Shown: positions 19,271 to 29,141 of the stretch, one piece after another | Numbering within the stretch: position 1 is the first letter of the stretch | How the letters are laid out: every line of letters begins with the position of its first letter | Assembly: GCA_040403315.1 (NCBI GenBank) | Contig: JBBAKX010000008.1 | Location: 62,001 to 126,000, forward strand | Direction: 5' to 3' | DNA from: CAMCXT01 sp040403315 | GTDB lineage: Bacteria > Bacteroidota > Bacteroidia > M30B66 | Length of the DNA: 64,000 bases | Translations under genes and position numbers: made by a program | Notes under the pieces: generated by a model | What the model was told of the DNA's origin: nothing | The model's input: only the letters and a program-made list of their open reading frames with translations | Database searches by the model: none

Positions 19271-20413
19271 ATGAAGCAAACGAATCCTATTCCAATAATC
19301 GGAATTCTTGGTGGTGGTCAATTAGGACGCATGTTTATTCAGAATGCCATCCGCTATGATGCAGAAATTTTTGTAATGGATCCAGATCCTTCTGCACCAT
19401 GCGCCCAGCTTGCATCTAAATTTGTACAGGGCAATATTAACGATTTTGATACAGTGGTTGAATTTGGTCGTACTGTAGATGTTTTAACGGTTGAAATTGA
19501 ACACGTTAATTCAGATGCATTGAGACAACTAGAGAACGAAGGTGTTTCAGTTTATCCTCAATCATCTATATTGTCATTGATTCAGCACAAGGGCAAGCAA
19601 AAAGACTTCTACAAAGAATTTGGGATACCCACTTCTCCCTATGTATTTATTGAAAGTAGTTCTGATATTGAATCACTAGATGATTCATGGTTTCCATGCT
19701 TTCAAAAGCTTTTTACTTCTGGGTATGATGGTAAAGGTGTAAAAAGGCTCAATTCAAAAGCTGATCTTTCTGAAGCATTTGATGCTCCTTCTTTGTTAGA
19801 GAAGCTGGTTGATCTAAAAATGGAGTTCGCTGTAATGGTTTCTGGTCATGCTCATGACCTTTATCGCACCTTTCCGGCGGTGGATATGGTTTTTCATCCT
19901 GAAGCCAATTTGGTAGAATTCCTTTCTGCACCATCAGCTTTGCCTAAAAATATCACAGATCAAGCAGAAGAAATAGCCAAACAAATCGCTCACAGATTAA
20001 ATATCCGTGGGATTTTAGCTATTGAATTTTTTCTAGATGTGAACGACCAAATCATTGTAAATGAAATGGCTCCTAGGCCCCATAATTCTGGTCACCACAC
20101 CATTCAAGGCAATGTAGTGAGTCAGTTCGAACAGCACTTTCGTAGCATTGTTGGATGGGCTCCTGGAGATACATCCACTGTTAAGCCAGCTGTAATGTTG
20201 AATGTGCTTGGAGAACCTGGATTTTCAGGTGCAGTGAAATACGTTGGACTTGAAGAAATTTCAGCTATTTCAGGCGTAAATGTTTACTTGTATGGAAAAA
20301 AGATCACTAAACCATACAGAAAGATGGGCCATGTAACAGTTACGGCAGATTCTACAGAAGAAGCCATGGAAATAGCTCATCGTGTAAAAAGTATCATCAA
20401 AGTAATTGCATAA
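19271..20413 (+). CDS. purK: N5-carboxyaminoimidazole ribonucleotide synthase
   Basis: PurK makes N5-CAIR from AIR, bicarbonate and ATP in de novo purine synthesis. The protein starts with I-P-I-I-G-I-L-G-G-G-Q-L-G-R-M, the family's N-terminal nucleotide-fold motif, and shows ATP-grasp elements such as S-G-Y-D-G-K-G-V and N-E-M-A-P-R-P-H-N-S-G-H. The ATG at 19271 gives 380 residues, the usual length; the frame is open further upstream to 19103 but that part overlaps hpt and is not conserved in character. purE follows after 3 bases, giving the standard purK-purE pair. Confidence 0.97.
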   Translation: MKQTNPIPIIGILGGGQLGRMFIQNAIRYDAEIFVMDPDPSAPCAQLASKFVQGNINDFDTVVEFGRTVDVLTVEIEHVNSDALRQLENEGVSVYPQSSILSLIQHKGKQKDFYKEFGIPTSPYVFIESSSDIESLDDSWFPCFQKLFTSGYDGKGVKRLNSKADLSEAFDAPSLLEKLVDLKMEFAVMVSGHAHDLYRTFPAVDMVFHPEANLVEFLSAPSALPKNITDQAEEIAKQIAHRLNIRGILAIEFFLDVNDQIIVNEMAPRPHNSGHHTIQGNVVSQFEQHFRSIVGWAPGDTSTVKPAVMLNVLGEPGFSGAVKYVGLEEISAISGVNVYLYGKKITKPYRKMGHVTVTADSTEEAMEIAHRVKSIIKVIA

Positions 20414-20416
20414 ACA

Positions 20417-20941
20417 ATGGAAAAGGCAAGAATAGCGATTATCATGGGAAGCAGCAGTGATCTTTCTGTAATGAAGCCTGCAGCTGAAATTTGTGAAAAA
20501 TTCGAGATCCCTTTCGAAGTAACGATTGTTTCCGCGCACCGAACGCCCGAGCGGATGTTCGAATATTCAAAATCAGCTCGGAGTAGAGGTATCGAAGTTA
20601 TAATTGCTGGAGCTGGTGGAGCGGCTCATTTGCCAGGAATGGTTGCTTCATTAACAACTTTGCCTGTGATTGGTGTTCCTGTGAAATCATCTAATTCTAT
20701 TGATGGATGGGATTCAATACTTTCTATTCTTCAAATGCCTTCTGGAATTCCTGTTGCAACTGTAGCACTGAACGGGTCTACAAATGCAGGATTACTTGCA
20801 GTGAGGATTTTAGGCGCTACAGATCCAGAGATTGCAAGTAAATTAGAACTGCATCAATCTCAACTAGCGGAAAAAGTTTTTGGTTCCCTTTCGGAAGCAG
20901 AGAGCCTTGGGCTTAGCTTTCAGAAGAAATCCACAATCTAG
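20417..20941 (+). CDS. purE: N5-carboxyaminoimidazole ribonucleotide mutase
   Basis: PurE converts N5-CAIR to CAIR, the step after PurK. The class I signature I-I-M-G-S-S-S-D-L lies near the N-terminus, followed by V-S-A-H-R-T-P-E-R-M with the catalytic histidine, and I-A-G-A-G-G-A-A-H-L-P-G-M. Length is 174 residues, normal for a stand-alone bacterial PurE. The gene is transcribed with purK, three bases downstream. Confidence 0.97.
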   Translation: MEKARIAIIMGSSSDLSVMKPAAEICEKFEIPFEVTIVSAHRTPERMFEYSKSARSRGIEVIIAGAGGAAHLPGMVASLTTLPVIGVPVKSSNSIDGWDSILSILQMPSGIPVATVALNGSTNAGLLAVRILGATDPEIASKLELHQSQLAEKVFGSLSEAESLGLSFQKKSTI

Positions 20942-21005
20942 GTTAACATTTTTACAACCCATGGAATGCTTCAGGTTAAAACAAACAATGTAAATTGAGT
21001 AATTT

Positions 21006-21848
21006 ATGAGGAAGCTTTTATTCACCGTTTTCACCGCGCTTTTTTTCTTCTCTTTTCAAATTCCTTCAATTGGAGGGAATGAAAATCAGCCAATTGGTGC
21101 TAGATCTGCAGGGCTAGCCAATGCCAGTCTTACCTTAAGCGATGTGTGGAGCACTCACCATAACCAAGCAGGTTTAGGCCGCATTCGAAAGGTTTCTGCG
21201 GGTGTTTATTATGAAAGTAGATTCCTCATGCCAGAATTAGGATTGAGTGCTGCAGCCTTAGCTGTTCCAATTGGAAAAGGTACATTCGGGTTAAGCTTCA
21301 ACTCTTTTGGTTACCAACTCTATAAAGAAAACAAAATTGGATTGGCATACGGCCGTTCGTTTGGAGATTTCTTGAGCATTGGTGTTCAATTAAATTACCA
21401 TTCTGCAGTATTTTCAGAAGCGTATGGGAGTTCATCAACCTTTACTGCGGAAGTAGGCGCAATCTACAAAGCTGGAAAGAAAGTAATCTTGGCTGCTCAT
21501 TTATTCAATCCGAATCAATCAAGAATTGCCGAATACAATGATGAGCGCATTCCTTCGGTGATTCGATTCGGAGCTAGATATAGCTTTTCTGACCGGGTGT
21601 TTCTAGCTGCAGAGGTAGAAAATGGACTTTATCAGAAACCAAGTCTCCGCGCAGGTTTGGAATACCATCCTGTTGATGTTTTGTATGTTCGCGCTGGAAT
21701 TTCTGGTAACCCCTTCAACAGCAATTTTGGGTTCGGGCTTCAAATGAAGAAACTCCAATTAGATTTTGCGGGTACATTTCACCAAGTTTTAGGCTTCACG
21801 CCGAAGATTTCTCTGACCTTCAATCCTTCGGCTAGCAATGAAAAGTAA
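21006..21848 (+). CDS. PorV/PorQ-like outer-membrane beta-barrel protein
   Basis: The 280-residue protein has a signal peptide (residues 1 to about 23). The mature start reads P-I-G-A-R-S-A-G-L-A-N-A-S-L-T-L-S-D-V-W-S-T-H-H-N-Q-A, the pattern seen at the start of PorV/PorQ and FadL-like proteins. The rest is alternating beta strands with aromatic girdles, ending in a hydrophobic strand. Family members form outer-membrane barrels, and PorV and PorQ serve T9SS; this one is shorter than a typical PorV, so a role in secretion is only a guess. Its last 11 bases overlap the next gene, so the two are translated together. Confidence 0.65.
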   Translation: MRKLLFTVFTALFFFSFQIPSIGGNENQPIGARSAGLANASLTLSDVWSTHHNQAGLGRIRKVSAGVYYESRFLMPELGLSAAALAVPIGKGTFGLSFNSFGYQLYKENKIGLAYGRSFGDFLSIGVQLNYHSAVFSEAYGSSSTFTAEVGAIYKAGKKVILAAHLFNPNQSRIAEYNDERIPSVIRFGARYSFSDRVFLAAEVENGLYQKPSLRAGLEYHPVDVLYVRAGISGNPFNSNFGFGLQMKKLQLDFAGTFHQVLGFTPKISLTFNPSASNEK

Positions 21849-23925
21849 GATTTACATTCTCTTACTGCTGATAGGAATACAAGTATCTGCACAGCAACAA
21901 TTAAGTGATCCTAAAACCGACAATTTCATTGAACGGAAAATTGAGACTATTGCAGAAAATGCATCAGAAGATATTGATTTTACAACTGTTTTCGAGGCGC
22001 TTAATTATTACAAAGAGCATCCATTAGAACTTAATACTGCTTCGGCCGAAGATCTACAACAATTGTATATCGTTTCGGATTTTCAAATTGCAGCTTTAAT
22101 TAACTATCGCGAAAAATATGGTAAACTGTTGTCAATCTATGAGTTGCAGGCGGTTCCTGGTTATGACCTCCCAACGATTTACCAACTTTTGCCTTTTGTT
22201 AAAGTATCAAGAGATTTAAACCGACTCAATATTTCCTTTCGAGATATTCTCAAATATGCAAATCAGGAAGTCGTTTTTCGTTCAGCACAAGTGCTTCAAG
22301 AGCAAGTTGGTTATAGTGAAATTGATTCCGCATCATTGGCTGAAAATCCAAATGCTCGTTACATGGGAAGTCCTCAGCGCTTATTCGCAAGGTATCGGTT
22401 CAAGTACGGAACATTTATCAGTGCAGGGATAACTGCAGAAAAGGATGCAGGGGAAGAGTTTTTTCGAGGATCTCAAAAGCAAGGTTTCGATTTTTATTCA
22501 GCTCATTTTGCACTTAGAAATATTGGTCGTTTGAAAGCCTTAACGATTGGTGATTATCAAGCCCAATTTGGGCAAGGATTGACCTTTTGGACTGGATTCG
22601 GATTTGGGAAAACTGCCGACGCCATGAATGTGAAGCGCTCAGCTATAGGCTTGAAGCCCTATACATCCATCAATGAGAATTTGTTTCTTCGTGGAGCTGG
22701 AGCTACTTGGGCATTCGGTTCTATAGAAGTTACTGCCTTTGGATCTATCAAGAAAGTAAACACAAATGCAGCTTCAATAGATTCATTAAGTCAAGATATT
22801 CAAGCATTTTCAAATTTCAATCTCAGCGGTTTCCATAGAACACCCAACGAATTACTCGACAAAGCCAATATCAACGAACAAGTTGTAGGCGGGCATTTAG
22901 CTTGGAAAAAACGGAATTTGAATATCGGATTCACTTTCGCAGATTTTCAATACAGTGCAGCATTAACTCGATCCATTTCACCATACAATACCTTTGAATT
23001 TAATGGGATCGGCAATCAGAATTTAGGCTTCGATTTTAATTGGGTATTTAGAAATATCAATTTGTTTGGTGAAGTTGCTAGAAGTCAAAATGGAGGAGTT
23101 TCAGCCACTGCAGGTTTGATCGCTAGTTTAGATCCTAAACTTTCATTTTCGTTTTTGCACAGGCGTTTTGGGCGCGATTATCAAGCAATCTACACTGCGG
23201 CAATTGCTGAAGGTTCGAGAGCGATAAATGAATATGGAACCTATATGGGAGTAAATATTCGTCCATCTAGAACCGTTAGCATTTCTGCCTATTATGATTT
23301 TTGGACTTATCCTTGGCTTCGATATTTAGTGGATGCACCATCAAATGGGTATGACGCCCTTGGTCAAATTAATTACACTCCTTCAAAGTCGATAGACATG
23401 TACTTTCGCTACAGAGAAAGAATTCGAGCCAGAAATACAACTGCCGATTTTGATGAGCTGATCGACTATCCACTTGAACAGCTTCAACAGAATTTCAGAT
23501 ACGATATCATTTATAAAATCTCACCTTCTTTTAAGTTGAGAAATAGAATTGAATACGTTCGTTTTAATTCGATCGATAGTGAAATAGAAGAAGGATTTGC
23601 CGTGATGCAAGATGTGATTTACAAGCCGATGATGAAGCCGCTTTCTTTTTCATTTCGTTATGCATTGTTCCGCACCGATGGATTCAATCCCAGGATCTAT
23701 GCATATGAAAACGATATGTTGTATTCGTTCTCGATTCCTGCCTATTTTAACAAAGGATCCCGGATGTACTTGAATGTGGAATATAGCTTGTCGCGCAGCA
23801 TCGATTTGTGGTTCCGATATGCTCAGTTTTTCTACACGGATCTCGACCAAACGGGATCTGGATTAACTGAAATCCAAGGGCCTCTCCGTTCCGATTTTAG
23901 AATTCAAATGCGGATTAAATTTTAA
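21838..23925 (+). CDS. HhH-domain protein with predicted outer-membrane barrel
   Basis: The 695-residue protein starts with a signal peptide (I-Y-I-L-L-L-L-I-G-I-Q-V-S-A-Q). Residues about 45-125 carry ComEA-like helix-hairpin-helix repeats (L-E-L-N-T-A-S-A-E-D-L-Q-Q-L and A-L-I-N-Y-R-E-K-Y-G-K-L-L-S-I-Y-E-L). The remaining 550 residues are a long run of amphipathic beta strands ending in F-R-I-Q-M-R-I-K-F, with a C-terminal aromatic typical of outer-membrane barrels. Proteins of this layout are common in Bacteroidota and unstudied as far as I know. HhH motifs usually bind DNA, but here a helical plug is just as possible. It overlaps the PorV-like gene by 11 bases and abuts the M3 peptidase gene tail to tail. 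Confidence 0.75.
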   Translation: MKSKIYILLLLIGIQVSAQQQLSDPKTDNFIERKIETIAENASEDIDFTTVFEALNYYKEHPLELNTASAEDLQQLYIVSDFQIAALINYREKYGKLLSIYELQAVPGYDLPTIYQLLPFVKVSRDLNRLNISFRDILKYANQEVVFRSAQVLQEQVGYSEIDSASLAENPNARYMGSPQRLFARYRFKYGTFISAGITAEKDAGEEFFRGSQKQGFDFYSAHFALRNIGRLKALTIGDYQAQFGQGLTFWTGFGFGKTADAMNVKRSAIGLKPYTSINENLFLRGAGATWAFGSIEVTAFGSIKKVNTNAASIDSLSQDIQAFSNFNLSGFHRTPNELLDKANINEQVVGGHLAWKKRNLNIGFTFADFQYSAALTRSISPYNTFEFNGIGNQNLGFDFNWVFRNINLFGEVARSQNGGVSATAGLIASLDPKLSFSFLHRRFGRDYQAIYTAAIAEGSRAINEYGTYMGVNIRPSRTVSISAYYDFWTYPWLRYLVDAPSNGYDALGQINYTPSKSIDMYFRYRERIRARNTTADFDELIDYPLEQLQQNFRYDIIYKISPSFKLRNRIEYVRFNSIDSEIEEGFAVMQDVIYKPMMKPLSFSFRYALFRTDGFNPRIYAYENDMLYSFSIPAYFNKGSRMYLNVEYSLSRSIDLWFRYAQFFYTDLDQTGSGLTEIQGPLRSDFRIQMRIKF

Positions 23926-25608
23926 TCAGCTTAACTGGTCCAATTCATCTTTTACAAATGCGGCTAATTCTTGGATATAGTCGCTTGAAAAGTCGAATCG
24001 AATGCCTGCCATTTCGTATAACTCCGGCAAAGTGAATGTATATCCAGCTGTTAATGCTGCTTCGTATTGCAGAAGTGTTTTCTCAGGATTTGTTTTGTAG
24101 TTTTTCCAAATTCCGATAGAAGCCAATTGCGCAATTCCGTATTCGATATAATAAAATGGAACTTCGAAAATGTGTAATTGTCGATGCCAGCCAAATGGTT
24201 CGAAGTTGGCCGTTTCACTTCGATCGATTACATCCCCACTAAATTTCCTGAACAGTTTGATCCACTCAGTTTTTCGTTCCTCTGGCGAATGCTCAGGATG
24301 AATGTATAGCCAATGTTGAAATGCATCTACAGTTGCAATCCAAGGAAGAATGGAAAGGATCTTTTCCAGTTGATATTTTCTTGCTCTTCGCAAAGTGCTT
24401 TCATCTTCGAAAAATACATCCCAATGTTCCATCGAAATGAGCTCCATAGCCATAGATGCAACTTCAGCAATTTCGGAAGGAGTACTTTTAAAAGCGGTTA
24501 GCTCGAGATCTTTGCTTAACCAAGAATGAACGGCATGGCCTCCTTCGTGCATCATCGTAACCATATCGCGCATGGTTCCTGCAGAATTCATAAAGATGAA
24601 TGGCAATGAAGATTGGTAAAGCGGATAGTTGTATCCACCCGGAGCTTTGCCAATTCTTGAATCCAGATCGAGATGTCCTTTTTCTTTCATCAAACGAATC
24701 ACCTCGCCGAAATCTGGACGAATTCTTTTGAAAACTTCGATCGTCTTTTCAATCAGATCATCAGAGTTCTTATAAGGCTCCAGCGGAGCTTGAAGCAAAG
24801 GGTCAACTTCTAAATCCCATGGCATAAGTTGATCGTAGCCAAGAAGATTCTTCCTTTCTTTTTCGAATGAAGAAATAATTGGAACGATATGCGCTGCAAC
24901 ACTTTCATGGAAGTCGAAGCAATGTTTGGGCGTGTAATCAAATCTTCCCAATGCATCGAACATGTAATCTCTATAATTTGAATAATCAGCCTTTATAGAA
25001 ACTTGATTACGAAGCTGGAGAAGTTTGCCGAATAACGTATTTAATTCCTCTGAAGATTGAAGCCGACGCTCATTGATTTTCATATAGACGTCTCGTCTTT
25101 TATGGCGATCCGACGATTTTAACTCAACTGCAGCTTGCTGGAAAGTAACGGTTTGTCCTTCCAACTCTACAGTCATGGCTCCTGAAATCTGACCATACTC
25201 GTTGCTTAGTGTTTGAATTTCAGTAAGCAATGGGATGTTTTCCTCTCTGAATAGCTCTACTTCTTTCAGTGTACTACGTAGATAAACTGAAAATCCTGAT
25301 TCAGTAAGTTCTGACAGGAAAGGGTTTTCCAACATTTTTCGATTGAGCAAATCGGCGAATTTTGCCAAATGAGGCTCAATGTCTTGAATGAAAAAATTAA
25401 GCAGTTCAAGTTTATCAGCATTTGCAGTGTCGCAGGTGTGGTGAATGTACCTCCAACCTAAATCTTCTTGCAAAAATGCATCAAGCGCACTACGATCTTT
25501 TAGCCAAATTTTCAGCGCTAATAAAGAATCTAGCGGCCTATTTATCAGCTCTTCGAAAAGTGAAGAAACGTCTTCCCAGCTTTGAACCGGAATTTCCGGT
25601 ATTCTCAT
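23926..25608 (-). CDS. M3 family oligoendopeptidase
   Basis: This is a cytoplasmic zinc peptidase of family M3, cutting short peptides. The zinc motif H-E-G-G-H is at residues 354-358, inside M-M-H-E-G-G-H-A-V-H-S-W. The third ligand lies in the following T-P-S-E-I-A-E-V-A-S helix. No signal peptide is present. The 560-residue length agrees with the PepF-like group. The stop codon directly abuts the convergent HhH-barrel gene with no spacing and no terminator between them. The DUF5606 gene lies 30 bases upstream on the same strand. Confidence 0.93.
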   Translation of the reverse strand: MRIPEIPVQSWEDVSSLFEELINRPLDSLLALKIWLKDRSALDAFLQEDLGWRYIHHTCDTANADKLELLNFFIQDIEPHLAKFADLLNRKMLENPFLSELTESGFSVYLRSTLKEVELFREENIPLLTEIQTLSNEYGQISGAMTVELEGQTVTFQQAAVELKSSDRHKRRDVYMKINERRLQSSEELNTLFGKLLQLRNQVSIKADYSNYRDYMFDALGRFDYTPKHCFDFHESVAAHIVPIISSFEKERKNLLGYDQLMPWDLEVDPLLQAPLEPYKNSDDLIEKTIEVFKRIRPDFGEVIRLMKEKGHLDLDSRIGKAPGGYNYPLYQSSLPFIFMNSAGTMRDMVTMMHEGGHAVHSWLSKDLELTAFKSTPSEIAEVASMAMELISMEHWDVFFEDESTLRRARKYQLEKILSILPWIATVDAFQHWLYIHPEHSPEERKTEWIKLFRKFSGDVIDRSETANFEPFGWHRQLHIFEVPFYYIEYGIAQLASIGIWKNYKTNPEKTLLQYEAALTAGYTFTLPELYEMAGIRFDFSSDYIQELAAFVKDELDQLS

Positions 25609-25638
25609 TCAATGAAATTTTTAGATGATTTAGAAAGA

Positions 25639-26175
25639 CTATCCGCCAGTTTTGCGAACCGTTTGCGTCTTAGCCATCCCTTTGGAGGATGCCTTTGGCG
25701 CGGATGTTTTTGGCGCTTCCTTCGCTTTTGAAATTGCTTTAGATGCAGAAACAGGTTTTTCAGCAGCTTTTTCACCTTCAGCTGTTTCTGGCTCTGCATC
25801 TAGTAAGCCTTTTGCTTCTAGAAGGGCATACCAAGTAAAAACCTTTTTCATATCAGAGGTGTAAACTCTTTCCTCTGCATATTCAGGAACGCAACTTGCG
25901 AATACAGTGCGAATTTCTTTGGGTTCTGCTTTTGAACCTGGAACCTCTGCACCTGCAAGTTTATCTTTAATCAATTTTAATACTTCCTTCAAAGGAATAT
26001 CGTCGGAGTTACCGTAAATACTGATATCCTCAAGTGAACTCACCTTGTCGGTTGAATACACTGGCAAACGCTTTCCATCTGAAAGCGATTCTGCTAACAA
26101 ACCTGTGCGGGTTTGAGCAACAACTTTATACAATCCGGGCGATCCCGAAACAGCAATAATTCCTGTTAAATTCAT
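25639..26175 (-). CDS. DUF5606 domain protein with Lys/Ala-rich tail
   Basis: Residues 1-75 match DUF5606: I-I-A-V-S-G-S-P-G-L-Y-K-V-V, then L-A-E-S-L-S-D-G-K-R, S-S-L-E-D-I-S-I-Y and I-P-L-K-E-V-L. This family is restricted, to my knowledge, to Bacteroidota and has no assigned function. A short helical part follows (to about 130). The last 45 residues are a low-complexity tail of Ala, Lys, Pro and Ser with repeated P-K-A-S-S-K-like units, resembling nucleic-acid-binding tails. It has no signal peptide. The tail is probably variable between species. Confidence 0.88.
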   Translation of the reverse strand: MNLTGIIAVSGSPGLYKVVAQTRTGLLAESLSDGKRLPVYSTDKVSSLEDISIYGNSDDIPLKEVLKLIKDKLAGAEVPGSKAEPKEIRTVFASCVPEYAEERVYTSDMKKVFTWYALLEAKGLLDAEPETAEGEKAAEKPVSASKAISKAKEAPKTSAPKASSKGMAKTQTVRKTGG

Positions 26176-26239
26176 ATTTGATTCTTGAATTCTGCAAACC
26201 TAAACTAAATCCACCTTACAGCAAATTTCTCAGTGTTTT

Positions 26240-29020
26240 CTATGGATGCATTATCACAATTGGTTGGTGATATACTCCAGTTTCATCTTGAATTGATAAA
26301 ATGTAAATTCCTGATAAAAAGTCTCTTGTGGAAATTGAATTGGTTGATGTTGTAAATCCTGACGAAATTTCCACTCCCGAGGAATTTATCAACCGATAGA
26401 AAACTTTCCCACCGCCATGGATCCCGTTTACAAAAAACTGATCATTGGCTGGATTTGGGAAAACAATTGGTCTTTTCGTGGTTGGGCTTTTTTCTGACAA
26501 TGGTATTCCTTGATTCAGGTAGTAAGCCTCTGCGTTTTCACCAATTTCTAACATCTCGCTAACAGAGTTGCCTGCAAGCAATGCGAATGCGACGGTTTGG
26601 GTATCTGCAACTGCTAGATCGAACATCGGAGTGGAAAGCACCATGATCGCGTCTGTTCCATTGTTACCTGCTCCGGTAGTCAATCGAACATTACGCATGA
26701 CTTGATTTTTTTCTGCGCTTGAAAAGCCATCGTATAGATTGACTCCTCCATTTCCGCCTGGTACGTTATCGCCTGCATAAAAATTAGCAGCTCCAAAGTT
26801 TAGAAGCTGTACTCCTCCAAGCAAGGTATCTGGCAAGGTGTTCACATAACCAACTCTCGTTGAAGGATCATATCCGCAACCATTTTGACCTGCATTAATC
26901 AAATCCCAATCGGCGAAAATGCCAGCTACCATTCCGCTATATTGTTGCATTCCAGTGTTGATGATATTGTACTCTAAGATGACAAATTTTCGGTTTTGCG
27001 CACTGCTATCGGCAATAACGCGCTGGTTTACACGAACTGGAAATTCTGATAAATCACTTTGGAATGCTCCTGAATATTGAACAGATGATCCTTCGAATGG
27101 TGGCACTTGCGTAATTCTTTCAAGGATGCTGAAATCGCTGTCGTTTCCCGCTGTGCTTCTTACGTTATCTGAAACATTCGTATCATTAAATCCTATCATC
27201 AAACCACATTCATACAATAGGTCTTCGTTTCCATTGTATTGAAATCCCAATTCTTTGAGATAACCATTCCCAGTTACTGCTGATAGGCTTTTTGAACCGA
27301 TAGAAGTGGAGATATCATTCCAACTTACATTTACAAAATCAGCATGCAGACTAACGGAGATATATTGATTTCTCAACTGACCATCAGATTCAAATTCTAA
27401 ACGAATCACTGCTTGTTGATTCAACGGACAGTTTTCTGCAATTATAAATCTCAATAATCCTGGCGTTACGTCATATGTTTGAAGGGTATTTAGGCTTCCC
27501 AGTGAAATATCATTTTGCAAGGGTTGCAAATAGTTATCGAGGGAGAAATTTCTTAAAACAACTGAATTGGCGGGGAAAAGATAATTGGTGATAAAGCCCG
27601 AGATGAAGATCGTATCGCCGGGTAAAAATTGCCCATTTCCACTGTCTGTGATGATAATGTCGTGCATTACTGGCGCTGGAACTCCTGTTTCGGTGAGTGA
27701 TTTGAAAAGATTTAATCTGCCTTCTCCAAGGCGCGTTTCCCACGCTGAATTGAAAGGAAGCTGATCAACAGTATCGCTAAAGAGTTTAATTCTTTCTGCT
27801 ATTTGGCGTGAGTTTAACGTCGGGAAAGCGCTTTGAACGATTCCTGCACATCCTGCAACTATTGGAGACGACATAGAAGTTCCACCACTAACTAAATAAC
27901 TGTTGCCCGACCAAGTGGAAAGTACGTAATCGCCCGGTGCTACAAGATCGATGGTATAACCAAAATTCGAAAAGTTAGCTTTGAAATCGGAAGCATTCGT
28001 AGATCCAACTGAAAAGGCATATTCGTATGCAGCAGGATAAAAAGGCAAGTCATTGTTGTTATTTCCAGCGCCACATGTAACCAAGCAATTTTGGTTGATT
28101 GCCGCGTAACGAACGATTTCAGCATTGATTTCGCTGAATTGAAGTCCGCCCCATGAGCAATTTACAATTTTACATCCATGGTCGGCAGCGTAAACCAAAC
28201 CTTCATAAGCGCCCGAAAGTGACCCTCCGGTATTTGCGATCTTAACATGAATAAAGCGACAATTAAATCCGGTTCCAGCAATTCCTAAATCATTATCGGT
28301 TTGTGCTGACGAAAGTCCAGTTACATGTTGCCCATGGAAATTGCCATCTGAAGTAGGATCGTTATCGTTGTTGCCGGTGTCCCATCCGATGAAATTGTCA
28401 ACATACCCGTCGTTGTCATCATCAATTCCATTCACCGGATCAGCCCAATTTCGTGCAATGTTTCCTGTTATATCGGGATGTAGTGGGTCGCAACCAGTAT
28501 CAGTGATTCCGATTACAGTGTTTGTGTCGCCCCGATGAACATCCCACCCTGCAAAAGCTTGGATCTTCTGTAATGCATATTGAACACCAACACTTTCATC
28601 AGTTGGTACATAAGTTAATTGTGGTAAAAACTGCGGCTCGATAATATCCGAAATGCCTGTTTTTTTTAGAAATTCTATATATTTTAGAGGGTCTATTCCG
28701 GGATTGAAGGTTAAGCTGTAAAGCAGCGATAAATCTGCAAATCTTTCTCCTGATTCTGTATGCGATTTTGTTGGCTTTTTCTTCCCCGGGAACCTCTTTT
28801 TAAGTTGAACTTCTGGATTTGCTGCCAGAAAATTCTCAAATGCAACATTGGAAATACCCGTTTCATTGGCTTGTTCACGAAGCACCTCTTTCACTTTAAA
28901 ATGCAAGATTCCACCCATGTAAGGGTCGGCGAACTTGCTATTGGTAAAGCTTGTTTGTGCTTCAGTCAAATGCGAAATAAATAGAATAAATATTGGTATC
29001 AGAATTTTCCAAGCACGCAT
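26240..29020 (-). CDS. Secreted S8 (subtilisin) protease with T9SS sorting domain
   Basis: The ATG at 29020 begins a signal peptide (M-R-A-W-K-I-L, ending T-E-A-Q); a longer frame reaches 29155 but runs into the divergent regulator's promoter and lacks a signal. The mature enzyme is a 926-residue preprotein. The catalytic triad is D174 (I-T-D-T-G-C-D-P), H229 (H-G-Q-H-V-T-G) and S382 (G-T-S-M-S-S-P). After it come beta domains (to about 840) and a C-terminal T9SS type A domain beginning V-F-P-N-P-A. Several D-x-D/N-rich loops near residue 200 suggest Ca2+ binding. It is an exported endopeptidase for nutrients or surface processing. Confidence 0.95.
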   Translation of the reverse strand: MRAWKILIPIFILFISHLTEAQTSFTNSKFADPYMGGILHFKVKEVLREQANETGISNVAFENFLAANPEVQLKKRFPGKKKPTKSHTESGERFADLSLLYSLTFNPGIDPLKYIEFLKKTGISDIIEPQFLPQLTYVPTDESVGVQYALQKIQAFAGWDVHRGDTNTVIGITDTGCDPLHPDITGNIARNWADPVNGIDDDNDGYVDNFIGWDTGNNDNDPTSDGNFHGQHVTGLSSAQTDNDLGIAGTGFNCRFIHVKIANTGGSLSGAYEGLVYAADHGCKIVNCSWGGLQFSEINAEIVRYAAINQNCLVTCGAGNNNNDLPFYPAAYEYAFSVGSTNASDFKANFSNFGYTIDLVAPGDYVLSTWSGNSYLVSGGTSMSSPIVAGCAGIVQSAFPTLNSRQIAERIKLFSDTVDQLPFNSAWETRLGEGRLNLFKSLTETGVPAPVMHDIIITDSGNGQFLPGDTIFISGFITNYLFPANSVVLRNFSLDNYLQPLQNDISLGSLNTLQTYDVTPGLLRFIIAENCPLNQQAVIRLEFESDGQLRNQYISVSLHADFVNVSWNDISTSIGSKSLSAVTGNGYLKELGFQYNGNEDLLYECGLMIGFNDTNVSDNVRSTAGNDSDFSILERITQVPPFEGSSVQYSGAFQSDLSEFPVRVNQRVIADSSAQNRKFVILEYNIINTGMQQYSGMVAGIFADWDLINAGQNGCGYDPSTRVGYVNTLPDTLLGGVQLLNFGAANFYAGDNVPGGNGGVNLYDGFSSAEKNQVMRNVRLTTGAGNNGTDAIMVLSTPMFDLAVADTQTVAFALLAGNSVSEMLEIGENAEAYYLNQGIPLSEKSPTTKRPIVFPNPANDQFFVNGIHGGGKVFYRLINSSGVEISSGFTTSTNSISTRDFLSGIYILSIQDETGVYHQPIVIMHP

Positions 29021-29093
29021 AAAGTCTTTAGTTTTAAAAATATAAGGTAAAACAATCTCATTTTGAAATAGTTGATGAAGATTTTCAAAATAA

Positions 29094-29127
29094 TTTTGAC
29101 AGATATCCTGACATTCTTTTATATTTG
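29094..29127 (+). promoter_or_regulatory. Promoter for the XRE/S24 regulator
   Basis: TTTTG (29094-29098), 21 bases, then TATATTTG (29120-29127) is a full match to the Bacteroidota promoter. The ATG is 14 bases after the box. The repeats TGACA at 29097, 29110 and 29126 and TCAGTCA at 29137 and 29149 flank it and may be operator half-sites. Confidence 0.6.
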
Positions 29128-29141
29128 ACAAAAAATCAGTC

